From NCBI GenBank assembly GCA_002682825.1, contig NOKP01000022.1, forward strand, positions 861,023 to 925,022: a stretch of 64,000 nt of DNA, given 5' to 3'. Shown piece by piece: positions 33,486-46,057 of the stretch. Within the stretch, counting starts at the first letter, position 1. Each line of letters opens with the position of its first letter. A program made the translations under genes and the position numbers. This stretch comes from Neonectria sp. B-13 (taxonomy: Eukaryota > Ascomycota > Sordariomycetes > Hypocreales > Nectriaceae). A model generated the notes under the pieces. That model ran no database searches and was not told the DNA's origin. It was given only the letters and a program-made list of their open reading frames with translations.

Positions 33486-34893
33486 TGTATAAGATCTTTT
33501 ATCCCTTTGACTGTGCTAAGGTAATATATTAGCTTAGCACCCTATATTACCCCTGCTTAAGCTAAGGTATATAGAGTGACTAAGAGTGCATTTAGAATTA
33601 ATACTATATAGTTCCTTTAGTATATAAGTTATAATTACTTTATATAACTATTATAATATTTTTATTTCTTTGTAAGAAGATAGGGCTAGCTAGAGGCTAA
33701 GTGTTTAGTGCTTCCTTATAACTAATTATATAACTTAATTCAGGTAATACTAGCTTACTTAAATTATTAATCTTTTAGCCTAATAGCTAATTAGTTATTA
33801 AAGGTTAAATATACTACTTTAACTCTTATATTCTTTAACTTTATAATTATTAATTAGAGCTTTAATATAACCTTTTATAGCTAGACTTATAACTAGGTTA
33901 ATACTTAGTTTAATTATATATAGTATATATTTATTATTATTTTTTCTCTTAGATATATTTATTATTATAAATAATAGATGATGTATTTCTAATAAACTAA
34001 TATTAATAGACTTTAAAGTATAGATTAAAGTCTAATAAAACTATTTCTTATTTATTAATTTATGTTTTATTAATATTAAATATAGCTTAGATTAGGTAAG
34101 ATTATATAATATAATAAAATATAAGAGTTTATATTTATATAAAATAAAGTTTATTTAGAATTATAGCTAGTATTAATTATTAGTTAAATTTAAGTAAAAT
34201 ATTTAGATTTAGCTCTTAGAATTAAGTGTTTTTCTAACTTATTAAGACTATAATTAAGAATAAGACTTACTTTTATACTTATTTTCTTATTTATTTTATA
34301 GTAAGTAGAAAACTAATAAAGTTAATATAAGGTTAAAAGTTAGAGAAATCTAATAAAATAGAGAATAAATAATAAGATAAATAATAATTATACTTTTACT
34401 ATTAAAACTACTATTTAAACTACTATTTCTACTTATCTATAATTCTATTGAACAATTATATTTTTCCTTTGCTTAAGCTTAATTAGAGGATAAATCTTTA
34501 GATTTTAAACCTAATTATTAACTTTTACTCTCTTTAGCTTCTTAGAACTCTTTCTATTAAATTCTTTTATACTTTATAGTTAATTAGTAGAATTCTCTTA
34601 CTTTCTAATATAGTTATTAATTTTTTTAGTTATAGATTAATTAGTATAATATTACTTATATAATCTATAAAATATAGTTATAGTACTTTAGACTATTAAT
34701 AAATCTCTTTTTTATATTAGTAGTATTACTATTCCTTTCTAACTTTAAAGCTAGCTTCTTTAGAAAGACTTATTTTATTATAATCTATTAGACTATTACT
34801 TTATTAAGCTAAATTCTATCTTATAATAAAATATTATTATAGCTTAGGTTAAGATTAAATAGTTATAACTAGTAGAACTATAATATACTTACT

Positions 34894-35902
34894 ACTATTA
34901 AAACTACTATTTAAACTACTATTTCTACTTATCTATAATTGTACTAAATTATATGTTTCTTTTGCTTAAGCTTAATAGGGGGATAAATCTTTAGATTTTA
35001 AACCTAATTATTAACTTTTGCCCCCTCTATAGAACTCCCTCTACTAAATCCCTTTATGCTTTATAGCTAATATTAGAGATAACTATAGTAGGATTCCTTT
35101 GGTTTCTAATATATTACTCCTTTAGCTATAAATTGATTAGAATAATATTACCTATTAACTTCAAAATCTATAAGGTATAGATAGGGTTATATAGCTTCTT
35201 AAGGAACTCTTTCTCTATAGTAGTAATATTATTATTCCTTTCTAGCTTTAGAGTTAGTCTCTTTAGAAAGAGCTATTCTATTATAATCTATTAAACTATT
35301 ATTATATTAAGTTATATTTCCTCTTATAGTAAGATATTATAATTAAAGATTATTAATTAGATTAACTTTTTAGATCTAAAGTAATTAATTATAAGCTATT
35401 TTATATATTTTAGGTTAAACTTTTAAGCTATAATTTATAGTATAAAAATAAGGCTTAAATATTCTTTTAATTTATTATATAGATTATATAAGAGTCTATA
35501 TATATAGCTTAATAAAAGCTTATTAGACTATAGTATAATTTAAATAGTAATTATTTTATATAATTAATAGTATAATTATTATATTATATAAAAGGTTAAA
35601 TAGAATATAAAAAGGTAATTTAAAAAGTATAAAGACTAAGCTTTTATTCTAAGGGGTTTTAGCCTTTTCTAAGATCTAGCTTTTCTAAGATCTAGCTTTT
35701 CTAAGATCTAGCTTTTCTAGCTAATTAGAATAGTAAAACTTATACCTTAACTTTATAATAAAAACTTTTATTTTCTTAAGTTATTATTACCTTAGGCTTA
35801 AATATTAAGCTTATTATACTATTGTTTTTTCTATTTTCTTTTATACTATTTAATCTTTAGTCTCTTCTCTAGGTATATACTATTAAGGACTATTATATCT
35901 AA
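34894..35902 (-). mobile_element. Novel repeat, inverted copy
   Basis: Reads ACTATTAAAACTACTATTT at its left end and GGACTATTATATCTAA at its right, the exact complement of the family ends. The internal AAGCTTTTCT-type 16-bp units and the reading frame are present on the minus strand. No clean flanking duplication was found. Confidence 0.7.
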
Positions 35903-35910
35903 ATAATTAT

Positions 35911-36932
35911 TATTAAAACTACTATTTAAACTATTATTTCTACTTATTTATAATTATACTAAATAGTTATATATTTCTTTTGCTTAAGCTTAATAGGGGG
36001 ATAAATCTTTTGATTTTAAACCTAATTATTAACTTTTGCCCCCTCTAGAGAACTCCCTCTATTAAATCCCTCTATACAGTAGGATTCTCTTACTTTCTAA
36101 TATATTACTCTTTTAATTATAGGTTAATTATTATAGTATTACTTATTAGCTATATAATCTATAAGATATAGTTATTATGCTTTAGACTATTAATAAACCT
36201 CTTTTCTATATTAATAGTATTATTATTCCTTTTTAGCTTTAAAGTTAGTCTTTCTAAAAAGACTTATTCTATTATAATCTACTAAGTTATTATTTTATTA
36301 GACTAGATTCTATCTTATAATAGAATATAATAACTAAAGACTATTAACTAGACTAATTCCTTAGTCTTAGAGTATTAATTAGTTTTAATCTCTTTTATAT
36401 CTTATAGGTTAAACTTTTAAATTATAATTTATAGCTTAAAAATAAAGCTTAAATCTACTTAAAATAGACTATATAGATTATATAAGAGCTTATAAGTATA
36501 GCTTAGTAAAGGCTTACTAGGCTATAGTGTAATTTGGAAGGTTATCTTATATAATTAGTTATATAGTCTTTGTATTATATAGAAGGTTAAATAGAATATA
36601 AAAGAGTAACCTAGAAAGTATAGAGCCTTATAAGCCAGGCTTTTATCCTAAGGGGTTTTAGCCTTTTCTAAGATCTAGCTTTTCTAAGGTCTAGCTTTTC
36701 TAAGATCTAGCTTTTCTAAGATCTAGCTTTTCTAAGATCTAGCTTTTCTAGCTAATTAAGATAGTAAAACTTATATCTTAACTTTATAATAGAAACTTTT
36801 ATCTTCTTAAGTTATTATTACTTTAAGCTTAGGTATTAAGCCTATTATATTATTATTTTTTCTATTTTCTTTTATATTATTTAACCTTTAGCCCCTTCTC
36901 TAGGTATATATTACTAAGAACTATTATATCTA
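35911..36932 (-). mobile_element. Novel repeat, inverted copy
   Basis: This inverted copy abuts the previous one, runs from ATTAAAACTACTATTTAAAC to AACTATTATATCTAA, and has about five 16-bp units near 36670-36745. Head-to-tail contact with the preceding copy suggests insertion at or near an existing end. Confidence 0.65.
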
Positions 36933-37843
36933 AAAAAGAAATACTATTGTTTTTTCTATTTTCTTTTATACTATTTAACTTTTAGCTCTTTCTTTAGGTA
37001 TATACTACTAAGGACTATTATATTTAAATAATATAATAATTATATTATTAATTATATAAAATAATTACTATTTAAATTATATTATAGCTTAATAAACCTT
37101 TACTAAGCTATATATATAGGCTTTTATATCTTTTATATAGTAAATTAAAAGAATATTTAAGTCTTATTTCTATATTATAAATTATAACTTAAAAGTCTAA
37201 CTTAAAGTATATAAAATAGTCTATAATTAATTACTTTAAACTTAAGATATTAGTTTAATTAATAGTCTTTAGCTATAATATTCTATTATAAAAGAAAATA
37301 TAATTTAATATAATAATAGTTTAATAGATTATAATAGAATAGCTCTTTTTAAAGAGGCTAGCTTTAAAGCTAAAAAGGAATAATAATATTACTATTATAG
37401 AAAAGAAGTTCCTTAAGAAACTATATAATTCTATTTATACCTTATAGATTATTTAAATATAATAGTCCTTAGTAGTATATACCTAAAGAAAGAGCTAAAG
37501 GTTAAATAGTATAAAAGAAAATATAAAAAGTAATAATATAATAGGCTTAATACTTAAGCTTAAAATAATAATAACTTAAGGAAATAAAGGTTTCTATTAT
37601 AAAGTTAAGATATAAGTTTTACTATTCTAATTAATTGAAAAAGCTAGATCTTAGAAAAGGCTAAAATCCCTTAGGATAAAAGTTTAGCTTTTATACTTTC
37701 TAGGCTTTTTATATTTTATTTAACCTTTTATATAATATAATAATTATACTACTAATTATATAAAATAACTACTTTTATTTAAATTATACTATAGCTTAAT
37801 AAGCCTTTATTAAGCTATATATATAAACTCTTATATAATCTAT

Positions 37844-38919
37844 TTAGATATAATAGTCCTTAGTAGTATATACCTAGAGAAGGGGCTAAAGGTTAAATAG
37901 TATAAAAGAAAATAGAAAAAACAATAGTATAATAGGCTTAATACTTAAGCCTAAAGCAATAATAACTTAAGGAGATAAAAGTTTCTACTATAAAGTTAAG
38001 GTATAAGTTTTATTGCCTTAATCAGCTAGAAAAGCTAGATCTTAGAAAAGCTAGATCTTAGAAAAGCTAGATCTTGGAAAAGCTAGATCTTGGAAAAGCT
38101 AGACCTTAGAAAAGCTAGATCTTAGAAAAGGCTAAAACCCCTTAGGATAAAAGCCTAGTCTACAAGGTAATCTTTATACTTTCTAGGCCCTTTACATTCC
38201 ATCCAACCTTCTATACAATATAAAGACTATACAATCAATTACATAAAATAACTGCTTCCTTCTGAATTACACTATAGCCTAGTAAGCCCTTATTAAGCTA
38301 TACCTATAGGCTCTTATATAACCTATATAGCCTATTTTGAGCAGATCTAAGCCTTATTTCTAAGCTATAAATTGCAGTTTAAAAGTCTAATCTATAAGAT
38401 ATAAAAGAGGTTAAAACTAATTAATGCCCTAAGGCTAAAGAATTAGTCTAGTTAGTAGTCTTTAGTTATTGTATCCTATTATAAGATAGAATCTAGCCTA
38501 ATAGAATAATAGCTTAGTAGATTGCAATAGAATAGGTCTTTCTAGAGGGACTAGCTTTAAAGCTAGAAAGGAATAGTAATACTATCAATATAGACAAGAG
38601 GTTTATTAATAGTCTAAAGTATAATAATTGTATCTTATAGGTTATATAGCTAATAAGTAATACTATAATAACTAATCTATAACTGAAGGAGTAATAATTG
38701 TATTAGAAAGCAAGAGAATCTGGTTATTTTTAACATTAGCTATAAAGCATAGAGGGATTTGGCAGAGGGAGTTCTAGGAAGCTAGAGGGGGCAAAAGTCA
38801 ATAATTAGGTTTAAAATCCAAAGATCTATCCCCCTATTAAGCTTAAGCAAAGGAAATATATGATTTAGTACAATCATGGATAAGCAGAAACAGTAGTCCA
38901 AACAGTAGTTTCAATAGTG
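37844..38919 (+). mobile_element. Novel ~1.08-kb repeat, copy with 14-bp TSD (subfamily 1)
   Basis: Runs from TTAGATATAATAG to TTTCAATAGTG. It is flanked by CTTATATAATCTAT (37830-37843 and 38920-38933). The flanks are halves of an older subfamily-2 copy, so this one inserted into its own relative. The reading frame is collinear with the copy at 41858. Confidence 0.88.
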
Positions 38920-40315
38920 CTTATATAATCTATATAGTAAATTAAAAGAATATTTAAGCCTTATTTCTATACTATAAATTATAACTTAAAAGTCTAGCTT
39001 AAGTTATATAAAATAGCTTATAATTAACTACTTTAGACTTAAGAAGTTAATCTAATTAATAGTTTTTAGTTATAATATCCTACTATAAAAGGAAATATAG
39101 TTTAATATAATAATAGTCTAATAGATTATAATAGAATAGCTCTTTCTAAAGAAACTAACTTTAAAGCTAAAAAGAAATAGTAATATTACTACTATAGAAA
39201 AAGAGTTCCTTAAAAGGTTATATAACTCTATTTATATCTTATAAATTATAAAGTTAATAAGTAATATTATTTTAATTAATCTATAGCTAAAGGAATAATA
39301 TATTAGAAACTAAAGGAATCCTATAGTTATCTCTAATATTTACTATAAAGTATAGAAGGATTTAGTAAAAGGAGTTCTAGAAAGCTAGAGAGAGTAAAAG
39401 TTAATAATTAGGTTTAAAATCTAAAGATCTATTCTTTTATTAAGCTTAAGTAAAGAAAATATATAACTATTTAATGCAATTATAAATAAGTAGAAATAGT
39501 AGTCTAAATAGTAGTTTTAATAGTAGTCTTATAAGTTATATAGTTAATAGATAATATTATTCTAATTAACTTATAGCTAAAGAAGTAATATATTAAAAAC
39601 TAAAGGAATCTAATTATCTTTAATATTAGTTATAAAGTATAGAGGGATTTAATAGAAGGAGTTCTAGAAAGCCTAATAGTTATTCCTAGTATTAGTAAAT
39701 AGAGAGAGTAAAATTTAATAATTAGGTTTAAAATCTAAAGATCTATTCTCTTATTAAGCTTAAATAAAGAAAATATATAATTTAATATAATTATAAATAA
39801 ATAGAAATAGTAGTTTAAATAGTAGTTTTAATAATACTTATTTAGATATAATAGTCCTTAATAATATATACCTAAAGAAGAGGCTAAAGGTTAAATAATA
39901 TAAATGAAAATAGAAAAGATAATAATATAATAGACTTAATACTTAAGCTTAAGATAATAATAAGTTAAATAGATAAAGGTTTCTATTATAAAGTTAAAGT
40001 ATAAGCTTTACTATCTTAATTAGCTAGAAAAGCTAGGTCTTAAAAAAGCTAAATCTTAGAAAAGCTAGATCTTAAAAAAGGCTAAAACCTCTTAAGATAA
40101 AAGTCTAATCTTTATACTTTTTAAGCTCTTTATATTCTATTTAACCTTTTATATAATATAAAGATTATATAACTAATTATATAAAATAACTACCTTCTGA
40201 ATTATACTATAGTTTAGTAAGCTTTTATTAAGCTATACCTATAAGCTTTTATATAATCTATATAGCCTATTTTAAGTAGATCTAAGCCTTATTTTTAAGT
40301 TATAAATTATAGTTT

Positions 40316-41300
40316 CCCTTTATAAGAGAACCTAATATATAATGATTACTATATTATATATTAATTTCTTTATCTTAAGCCTGATTGGTTTTAAAGTTCT
40401 TTATTAACCTTTATATTTAACCTAAACCTATCTACCTTTTCTATCTAGTCTAAGCTTTTCCTTAACCCTATTCCTAGCATATAATCCTTCCCTCTAATTT
40501 CATAATATTAGACTAACTAACCATTTATACTAGTTCTATGCACTCTAGCAACTCCTAGAACTAAAGGGCATATTTGTCTTTAGATAATTCTTTAATAATA
40601 ACTTTATTATCTTTATTATTTAATCTAGCCTTTAATTGCTTAGTAAGGGCTTTAAGTAGTATTTTCTTCTTTATAATAAAGCTAATATTATTAACTTTAA
40701 TAGCTCTATTATTAAAGAGTAAGTAGTAGCTAAATATAGCTAAATGTACCTTTTGAATAGTATTAATTATTATATAGCTAGACTTAAAGCTATTAAGGCT
40801 ATAAAGTCTAGCCTAGTAAAGTTACTACTTATACTTAATAGCTTTTATCTCTTTATTTAAAGAGTAATAGTATTCTATTTTATATATCTTATAACTTTGT
40901 ATTTTACTATCTAGCTATAAGGTATAATAGATAATTAGAAAAGGAGTATATATTATAGTTATATTATACTATATTATAGTATATTAAGAAAGAGAGAAGA
41001 AGGCTAGTCTAACTTATTAGCTTGATAAAAGATAATTAGATTATTTATATATACTATAGTTTAGAATAAGCTTTTTATGAATTAAATATTAAGATTAAAG
41101 AGAAGGACCTAAATAGATTATAAAAATAGGCTTAAAGTATAATATTAATATAAACTATATTACTAGGAAAGCTTATTATATTTAAGTTATTAGGATTAAT
41201 AGTACTAGGTATAATATCTTCCTATATTAACTATTATATATTATCTACTATATTATTTTAATCTATTAGATAATATTAACTAAAGCTAAAATTACTATAA
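40316..41300. mobile_element. Unrelated ~985-bp insertion with 14-bp TSD
   Basis: The copy of the novel repeat that starts near 39842 is interrupted at 40315 and resumes at 41301. The interruption is bounded by the direct repeat ATAAATTATAGTTT (40302-40315 and 41301-41314). The insert begins CCCTTTATAAGAGAACC, has no evident TIRs, and has no frame I can recognise. Confidence 0.65.
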
Positions 41301-41857
41301 ATAAATTATAGTTTAAAAGTCTAATCTATAAGATATAAAAGAGATTAAAACTAATTAATACTTTAAGGCTAAAGAATTAGTCTAGTTAATAGTCTTTAAT
41401 TATTATATTCTACTATAAAATAGAATCTGGTCTAATAGAATAATAGCTTAATAAATTATAATAGAATAAGTCTTTTTAAAAAGCCTAGCTTTAAAGCTAA
41501 AAAGGAATAATAATACTATTAATATAAAGAAAAGGTTTATTAATAGTCTAAAGTATAATAATTATATCTTATAGATTATATAGCTAATAAGTAATATTAT
41601 ACTAACTAACTTATAACTAAAGAAGTAATAACTATATTAGAAAGTAAAAGAATCTTATTATAGTTATCTTTAATATTAGCTATAAAGTATAAAGGGATTT
41701 AATAGAGAGAGTTCTAAGAAGTTTAATAGTTATTTCTAATGTTAATAGACTAATAATAGTTATTATAGAAAGAGTAAAAGTTAATAATTAGGTTTAAAAT
41801 CTAAAGATCTATCCCTCTATTAAGCTTAAGTAAAGTAAATATATAACTATTTAATAT

Positions 41858-42903
41858 TTAGATATAATAGTCCTTAGTAGCATACACCTAGAGAAGGGGC
41901 TAAAGATTAAACAGTATAAAAGAAAACAGAAAAAACAACAGTATAATAGGCTTAATACCCAAGCCTAAGGCAATAATGACTCAAGGAGATAAAAGTTTCT
42001 ACTATAAAGTTAAGGTATAAGTTTTACTGCCCCAATCAGCTAGAAAAGCTAGATCTTAGAAAAGCTAGATCTTGGAAAAGCTAGACCTTAGAAAAGCTAG
42101 ATCTTGGAAAAGGCTAAAACCCCTTGGGATAAAAGCCCAGCCTACAAGGCTCTGCGCTTTCTAGGCTCTTCGCATTCCATCCGACCTTCTAAACAACACA
42201 ACAACCATACCACCAATCACACAAGATGACTACTTCCTTCCGAATTGCACTACAGCCCAGCGAGCCCTCACCAAGCTACACCCATAGGCTCTTATACAAC
42301 CTATATGGCCTATTTCAAGAGGATCTAAGCCTTATTTCTAAGCTGCAAATTGCAGTTCAAAAGTCTAACCTATAAGATATAAAAGAGGTTAAAACCAATC
42401 AATACCCTAAGGCTAAGGAATTAGTCTAGTTAGCAGTCTTTGGTTGTTATATCCTACTGTAAGATAGAATCCGGCCTAATAGAGTAATAGCCCAGTGGAT
42501 TACAATAGAACAGGTCTTTCTAGAGGGGCTAGCTTTAAAGCTAGAAAGGAACGGTAATACTACTGATGTAGAAAAGAGGTTTATCGATAGTCTGAAGTAT
42601 GATGACTGTATCTCATGGGTCATACAGCTGATGAGCGATGCTATGATAACCAATCTGTAACCAAAGGAGTAATGATTGCATTAGAAAGCGAGAGAATCCT
42701 ACTGTAGTTATCTCTAACATTGGCTATGAAGCGTGGAGGGATTTGGCGGAGGGAGTTAGAAGCTAGAGGGGGCAAAAGTCAATAATTAGGTTTAAAATCC
42801 AAAGATCTATCCCCCTATTAAGCTTAAGCAAAGGAAATATGTAACTATTCAGTGTAATCGCGGATAAGTAGAAATAGTAGTCTAAATAGTAGTTTTAACA
42901 GTG
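41858..42903 (+). mobile_element. Novel ~1.05-kb repeat, best-preserved copy with 13-bp TSD
   Basis: It begins TTAGATATAATAGTCC and ends TTTTAACAGTG, flanked by AACTATTTAATAT (41845-41857 and 42904-42916). This copy is visibly less AT-rich than its surroundings, so it is the youngest or least RIP-affected. A leader of ~370 bp with four 16-bp GAAAAGCTAGA units precedes a ~225-codon reading frame reaching the 3' end. There are no TIRs, no poly-A and no transposase or reverse-transcriptase motif. Confidence 0.88.
42226..42903 (+). pseudogene. Unrecognised ~225-codon ORF of the novel repeat (RIP-decayed)
   Basis: From the ATG at 42226 the frame reads MTTSFRIALQPSEPSPSY, then HRLLYNLYGLF, then RVIAQWITIEQVFLEGLALK, then ISWVIQLMSDAMITNL. 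In-frame stops at 42373, 42427, 42460 and 42658 are TAA/TAG, all interpretable as CAA/CAG. After 42670 a 4-nt insertion shifts the frame. The other copies show the continuation (IGYEAWRDLAEGV, then RGQKSIIRFKIQRSI) and a Gln-rich tail. Two subfamilies differing at many bases keep this frame collinear, which argues for a real protein. I do not recognise the family; it looks mainly helical. Confidence 0.7.
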
Positions 42904-43130
42904 AACTATTTAATATAATTATAAATAAATAGAAATAGTAGTTTAAATAGTAGTTTTAATAATAATAAGCTATTTTATATACCTTAGGCTAAACCTTTAA
43001 GCTATAATTTATAGTATAGAAATAAAGCTTAAATATTTCTTTAATTTACTATATAGATTATATAAGAGCTTATATATATAGCTTAATAAGAGCTTATTAA
43101 GTTATAGTATAATTTAAATAATTATCTTAT

Positions 43131-44192
43131 TTAGATATAATAGTTCTTAGTAGTATATACTTAGAGAAAGGGCTAAAGGTTAAATAGTATAAAAGAAAAT
43201 AAAAAAAACAATAGTATAATAGACTTAATACTTAAGCCTAAGGTAATAATAACTTAAAGAGATAAAAGTTTTTATTATAAAGTTAAGATATAAGTTTTAT
43301 TACTCTAATTAGCTAGAAAAGCTAGATTTTAAAAAAGCTAGATCTTAGAAAAGCTAAATCTTAGAAAAGCTAGACCTTAGAAAAGCTAGATCTTAGAAAA
43401 GGCTAAAACCCCTTAGGATAAAAGCTTAGTCTATAAGGTAACTTTTATACTTTTTAGGTTACTTTTTTACATTCTATTCAACCTTCTATATAATATAAAG
43501 ACTATATAACTAATTATATAAGATAATTACTTCCTTCTGAATTATACTATAGCTTAGTAAGGGCTTACTAAGCTATACCTATAGGCTTTTATATAACCTA
43601 TATAGCCTATTTTAAGTAAATCTAAGCCTTATTTCTAAGCTATAAATTATAATTTAAAAGTCTAATCTATAAGATATAAAAAAGGTTAAAACTAATTAAT
43701 GCCTTAAAGCTAAGGAATTTATTTAGTTAATAGTCTTTAATTATTATATCTTACTATAAGATAGAATCTAGCCTAATAGAGTAATAGTCTAATAAATTGC
43801 AATAGAATAGGTCTTTTTAGAAGGGCTAGTTTTAAAGCTAAAAAGGAATAATAATACTATTAATATAGAGAAGAGGTTTATTAATAGTTTAAAGTATAAT
43901 AACTATATCTTATAGGTTATATAGCTAATAAGTAATACTATAATAACTAACTTATAATCAAAGAAGTAATACATTAGAAAGTAAGAGAATCTTATTATAG
44001 TTATCTTTAACATTGGCTATAAAGCTATATAGAGGGATTTAGTAGAGGGAGTTCTATAGAGGGGGCAAAAGTTAATAATTAGGTTTAAAATCCAAAGATA
44101 TATCCTTTTATTAAGCTTAAGCAAAGGAAACCTATAATTTAGTATAATTATAGATAAGTAGAAATAGTAGTCTAAATAGTAGTTTTAATAGT
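43131..44192 (+). mobile_element. Novel repeat, copy with 14-bp TSD (subfamily 1)
   Basis: Runs from TTAGATATAATAG to TTTTAATAGT. The flanking direct repeat is AATAATTATCTTAT (43117-43130 and 44193-44206). It sits inside an inverted relative whose halves lie at 42960-43130 and from 44207 on, another self-nested insertion. Confidence 0.85.
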
Positions 44193-44629
44193 AATAATTA
44201 TCTTATATAATTAGTAGTATAATTATTATATTATATAAAAAGTTAAATAGAATATAAAAGAGTAATCTAAAAAGTATAAAGACTAAGCTTTTATCTTAAG
44301 AGGTTTTACTCTTTTCTAAGATTTAGCTTTTTTAAGATCTAGCTTTTCTAAGATTTAGCTTTTTTAAGATCTAGCTTTTCTAAGATTTAGCTTTTTTAAG
44401 ATCTAGCTTTTCTAAGATCTAGCTTTTCTAGCTAATTAAGATAATAAAACTTATATTTTAGCTTTATAATAGAAACTTTTATTTTTTTAAGTTATTATTA
44501 TTTTAAGCTTAAGTATTAAATCTATTATATTATTACTTTTTCTATTTTCCTTTATACTATTTAATCTTTAGCTTTTTCTTTAAATATATACTATTAAAGA
44601 CTATTATATTTAAATATTTACTATTAAAA

Positions 44630-45670
44630 CTACTATTTAAACTACTATTTCTACCTATTTATAATTATATTAAATTATATATTTCTTTTACTTAAGCTTA
44701 ATAGAAGGATAGATCTTTGGATTTTAAACCTAATTATTAACTTTTGCTCTCTTTATAGAACTCTCTCTATTAAATCCCTTTATGCTTTATAGCTAATATT
44801 AAAGATAACTAGATTCCCTTGGTTTCTAATGTATTACTCCTTTAGCTATAAGTTAATTAGAATAATATCACCTATTAACTTTATAATCTATAAAGTATAG
44901 ATAGGATTATATAGCTTCTTAAGGAACTTTTTTTCTATAATAGTAATATTATTATTCCTTTCTAGCTTTAGAGCTAGCCTCTTTAGAAAGAGCTATTCTA
45001 TTATAATCTACTAGGCTATTACTATATTAAGCTGTATTTCCTCTTATAGTAGAATATTATAGCTAAAAACTACTAATTGGATTAACTCTTTAGGTTTAAA
45101 GTAGTTAATTATAGGCTATTTTATATACTTTAAGCTAGACTTTTAAGCTATAATTTATAGTATAAAAATAAGGCTTAAATATTCTTCTAATTTACTATAT
45201 AGATTATATAAAAGCTTATATATATAGCTTAGTAAGAGCTTATTAAGCTATAGTATAATTCAGATAGTAGTTATCTTATGCAATTAGTAGTATAGTTATT
45301 ATATTATATAGAAGGTTAAATAGAATATAAAAAGATAACTTAGAAAGTATAAAGGCTAGGCTTTTATCCTAAGGGGTTTTAGCCTTTTCTAAGATCTAGC
45401 TTTTCTAAAGTCTAACCTTTCTAAGATCTAGCTTTTCTAAGATCTAGCTTTTCTAAGATTTAGCTTTTCTAAGATCTAGCTTTTTTAGCTAATTAAAGTA
45501 GTAAAACTTATACCTTAACTTTATAGTAGAAACTTTTATTTCCTTAAGTTATTATTATCTTAAGCTTAAGTATTAAGCCTATTATACTATTGTTTTTTCT
45601 ATTTTCTTTTATATTATTTAATCTTTAGTCCTTTCTCTAGGTATATATTATTAAGGATTATTATATTTAA
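44630..45670 (-). mobile_element. Novel repeat, inverted copy
   Basis: Complementary family ends are seen at ACTATTAAAACTAC (left) and GATTATTATATTTAA (right). The internal 16-bp unit array is at 45386-45485 on the complementary strand. The decayed frame is present on the minus strand. No clean duplication of flanking bases. Confidence 0.7.
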
Positions 45671-46057
45671 ATATTGAAATATTATATTTATAGAACTTTA
45701 ATAGAAATATTTTATATTAAATATAAGATTATACTATTAAAGTATTAGCTTAGCTATAAGTTATAACTAAAACTAGATTTATATTATTTATAGTATAAAT
45801 TACTTATTAAGCTTTAAATATATATATTAGTATTAATACTAATAATAATATTATTAGGCTTAGAGTAGTATTACTATAAGGCTTAATATATACTTTAAAA
45901 TAAATACTTAAAATTATACTAATATTTAATTTTAACTTAAACTAAAAGAAAGCTATTATTAAGACTTTTATTTTAGCTTTAATACTAAAGACTAAACCTA
46001 AATATATTATATAATAAAGTTAGATTTCTATACTATAAATATAATATATTATTAAGT

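Larger units (their letters stand above)
33486..46057. repeat. AT-rich RIP-decayed repeat tract (right)
   Basis: This 12.6-kb tract is composed largely of the ~1.05-kb repeat in both orientations, nested within one another, with other decayed sequence at 33600-34380 and 45680-46050. The best-preserved copy is at 41858-42903. I found no intact gene in the tract. Start and stop codons in the longest frames are accidents of repeat decay. Confidence 0.85.

Noticed and set aside
34403..34880. Possible LTR pair in the AT-rich tract
   Set aside because: The similar ends are those of the ~1.05-kb repeat in inverted copies; no gag/pol-like frame or primer-binding site is visible between them.
42447..42653. 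68-codon minus-strand frame
   Set aside because: Shadow of the novel repeat's plus-strand reading frame, which is the one conserved across copies.
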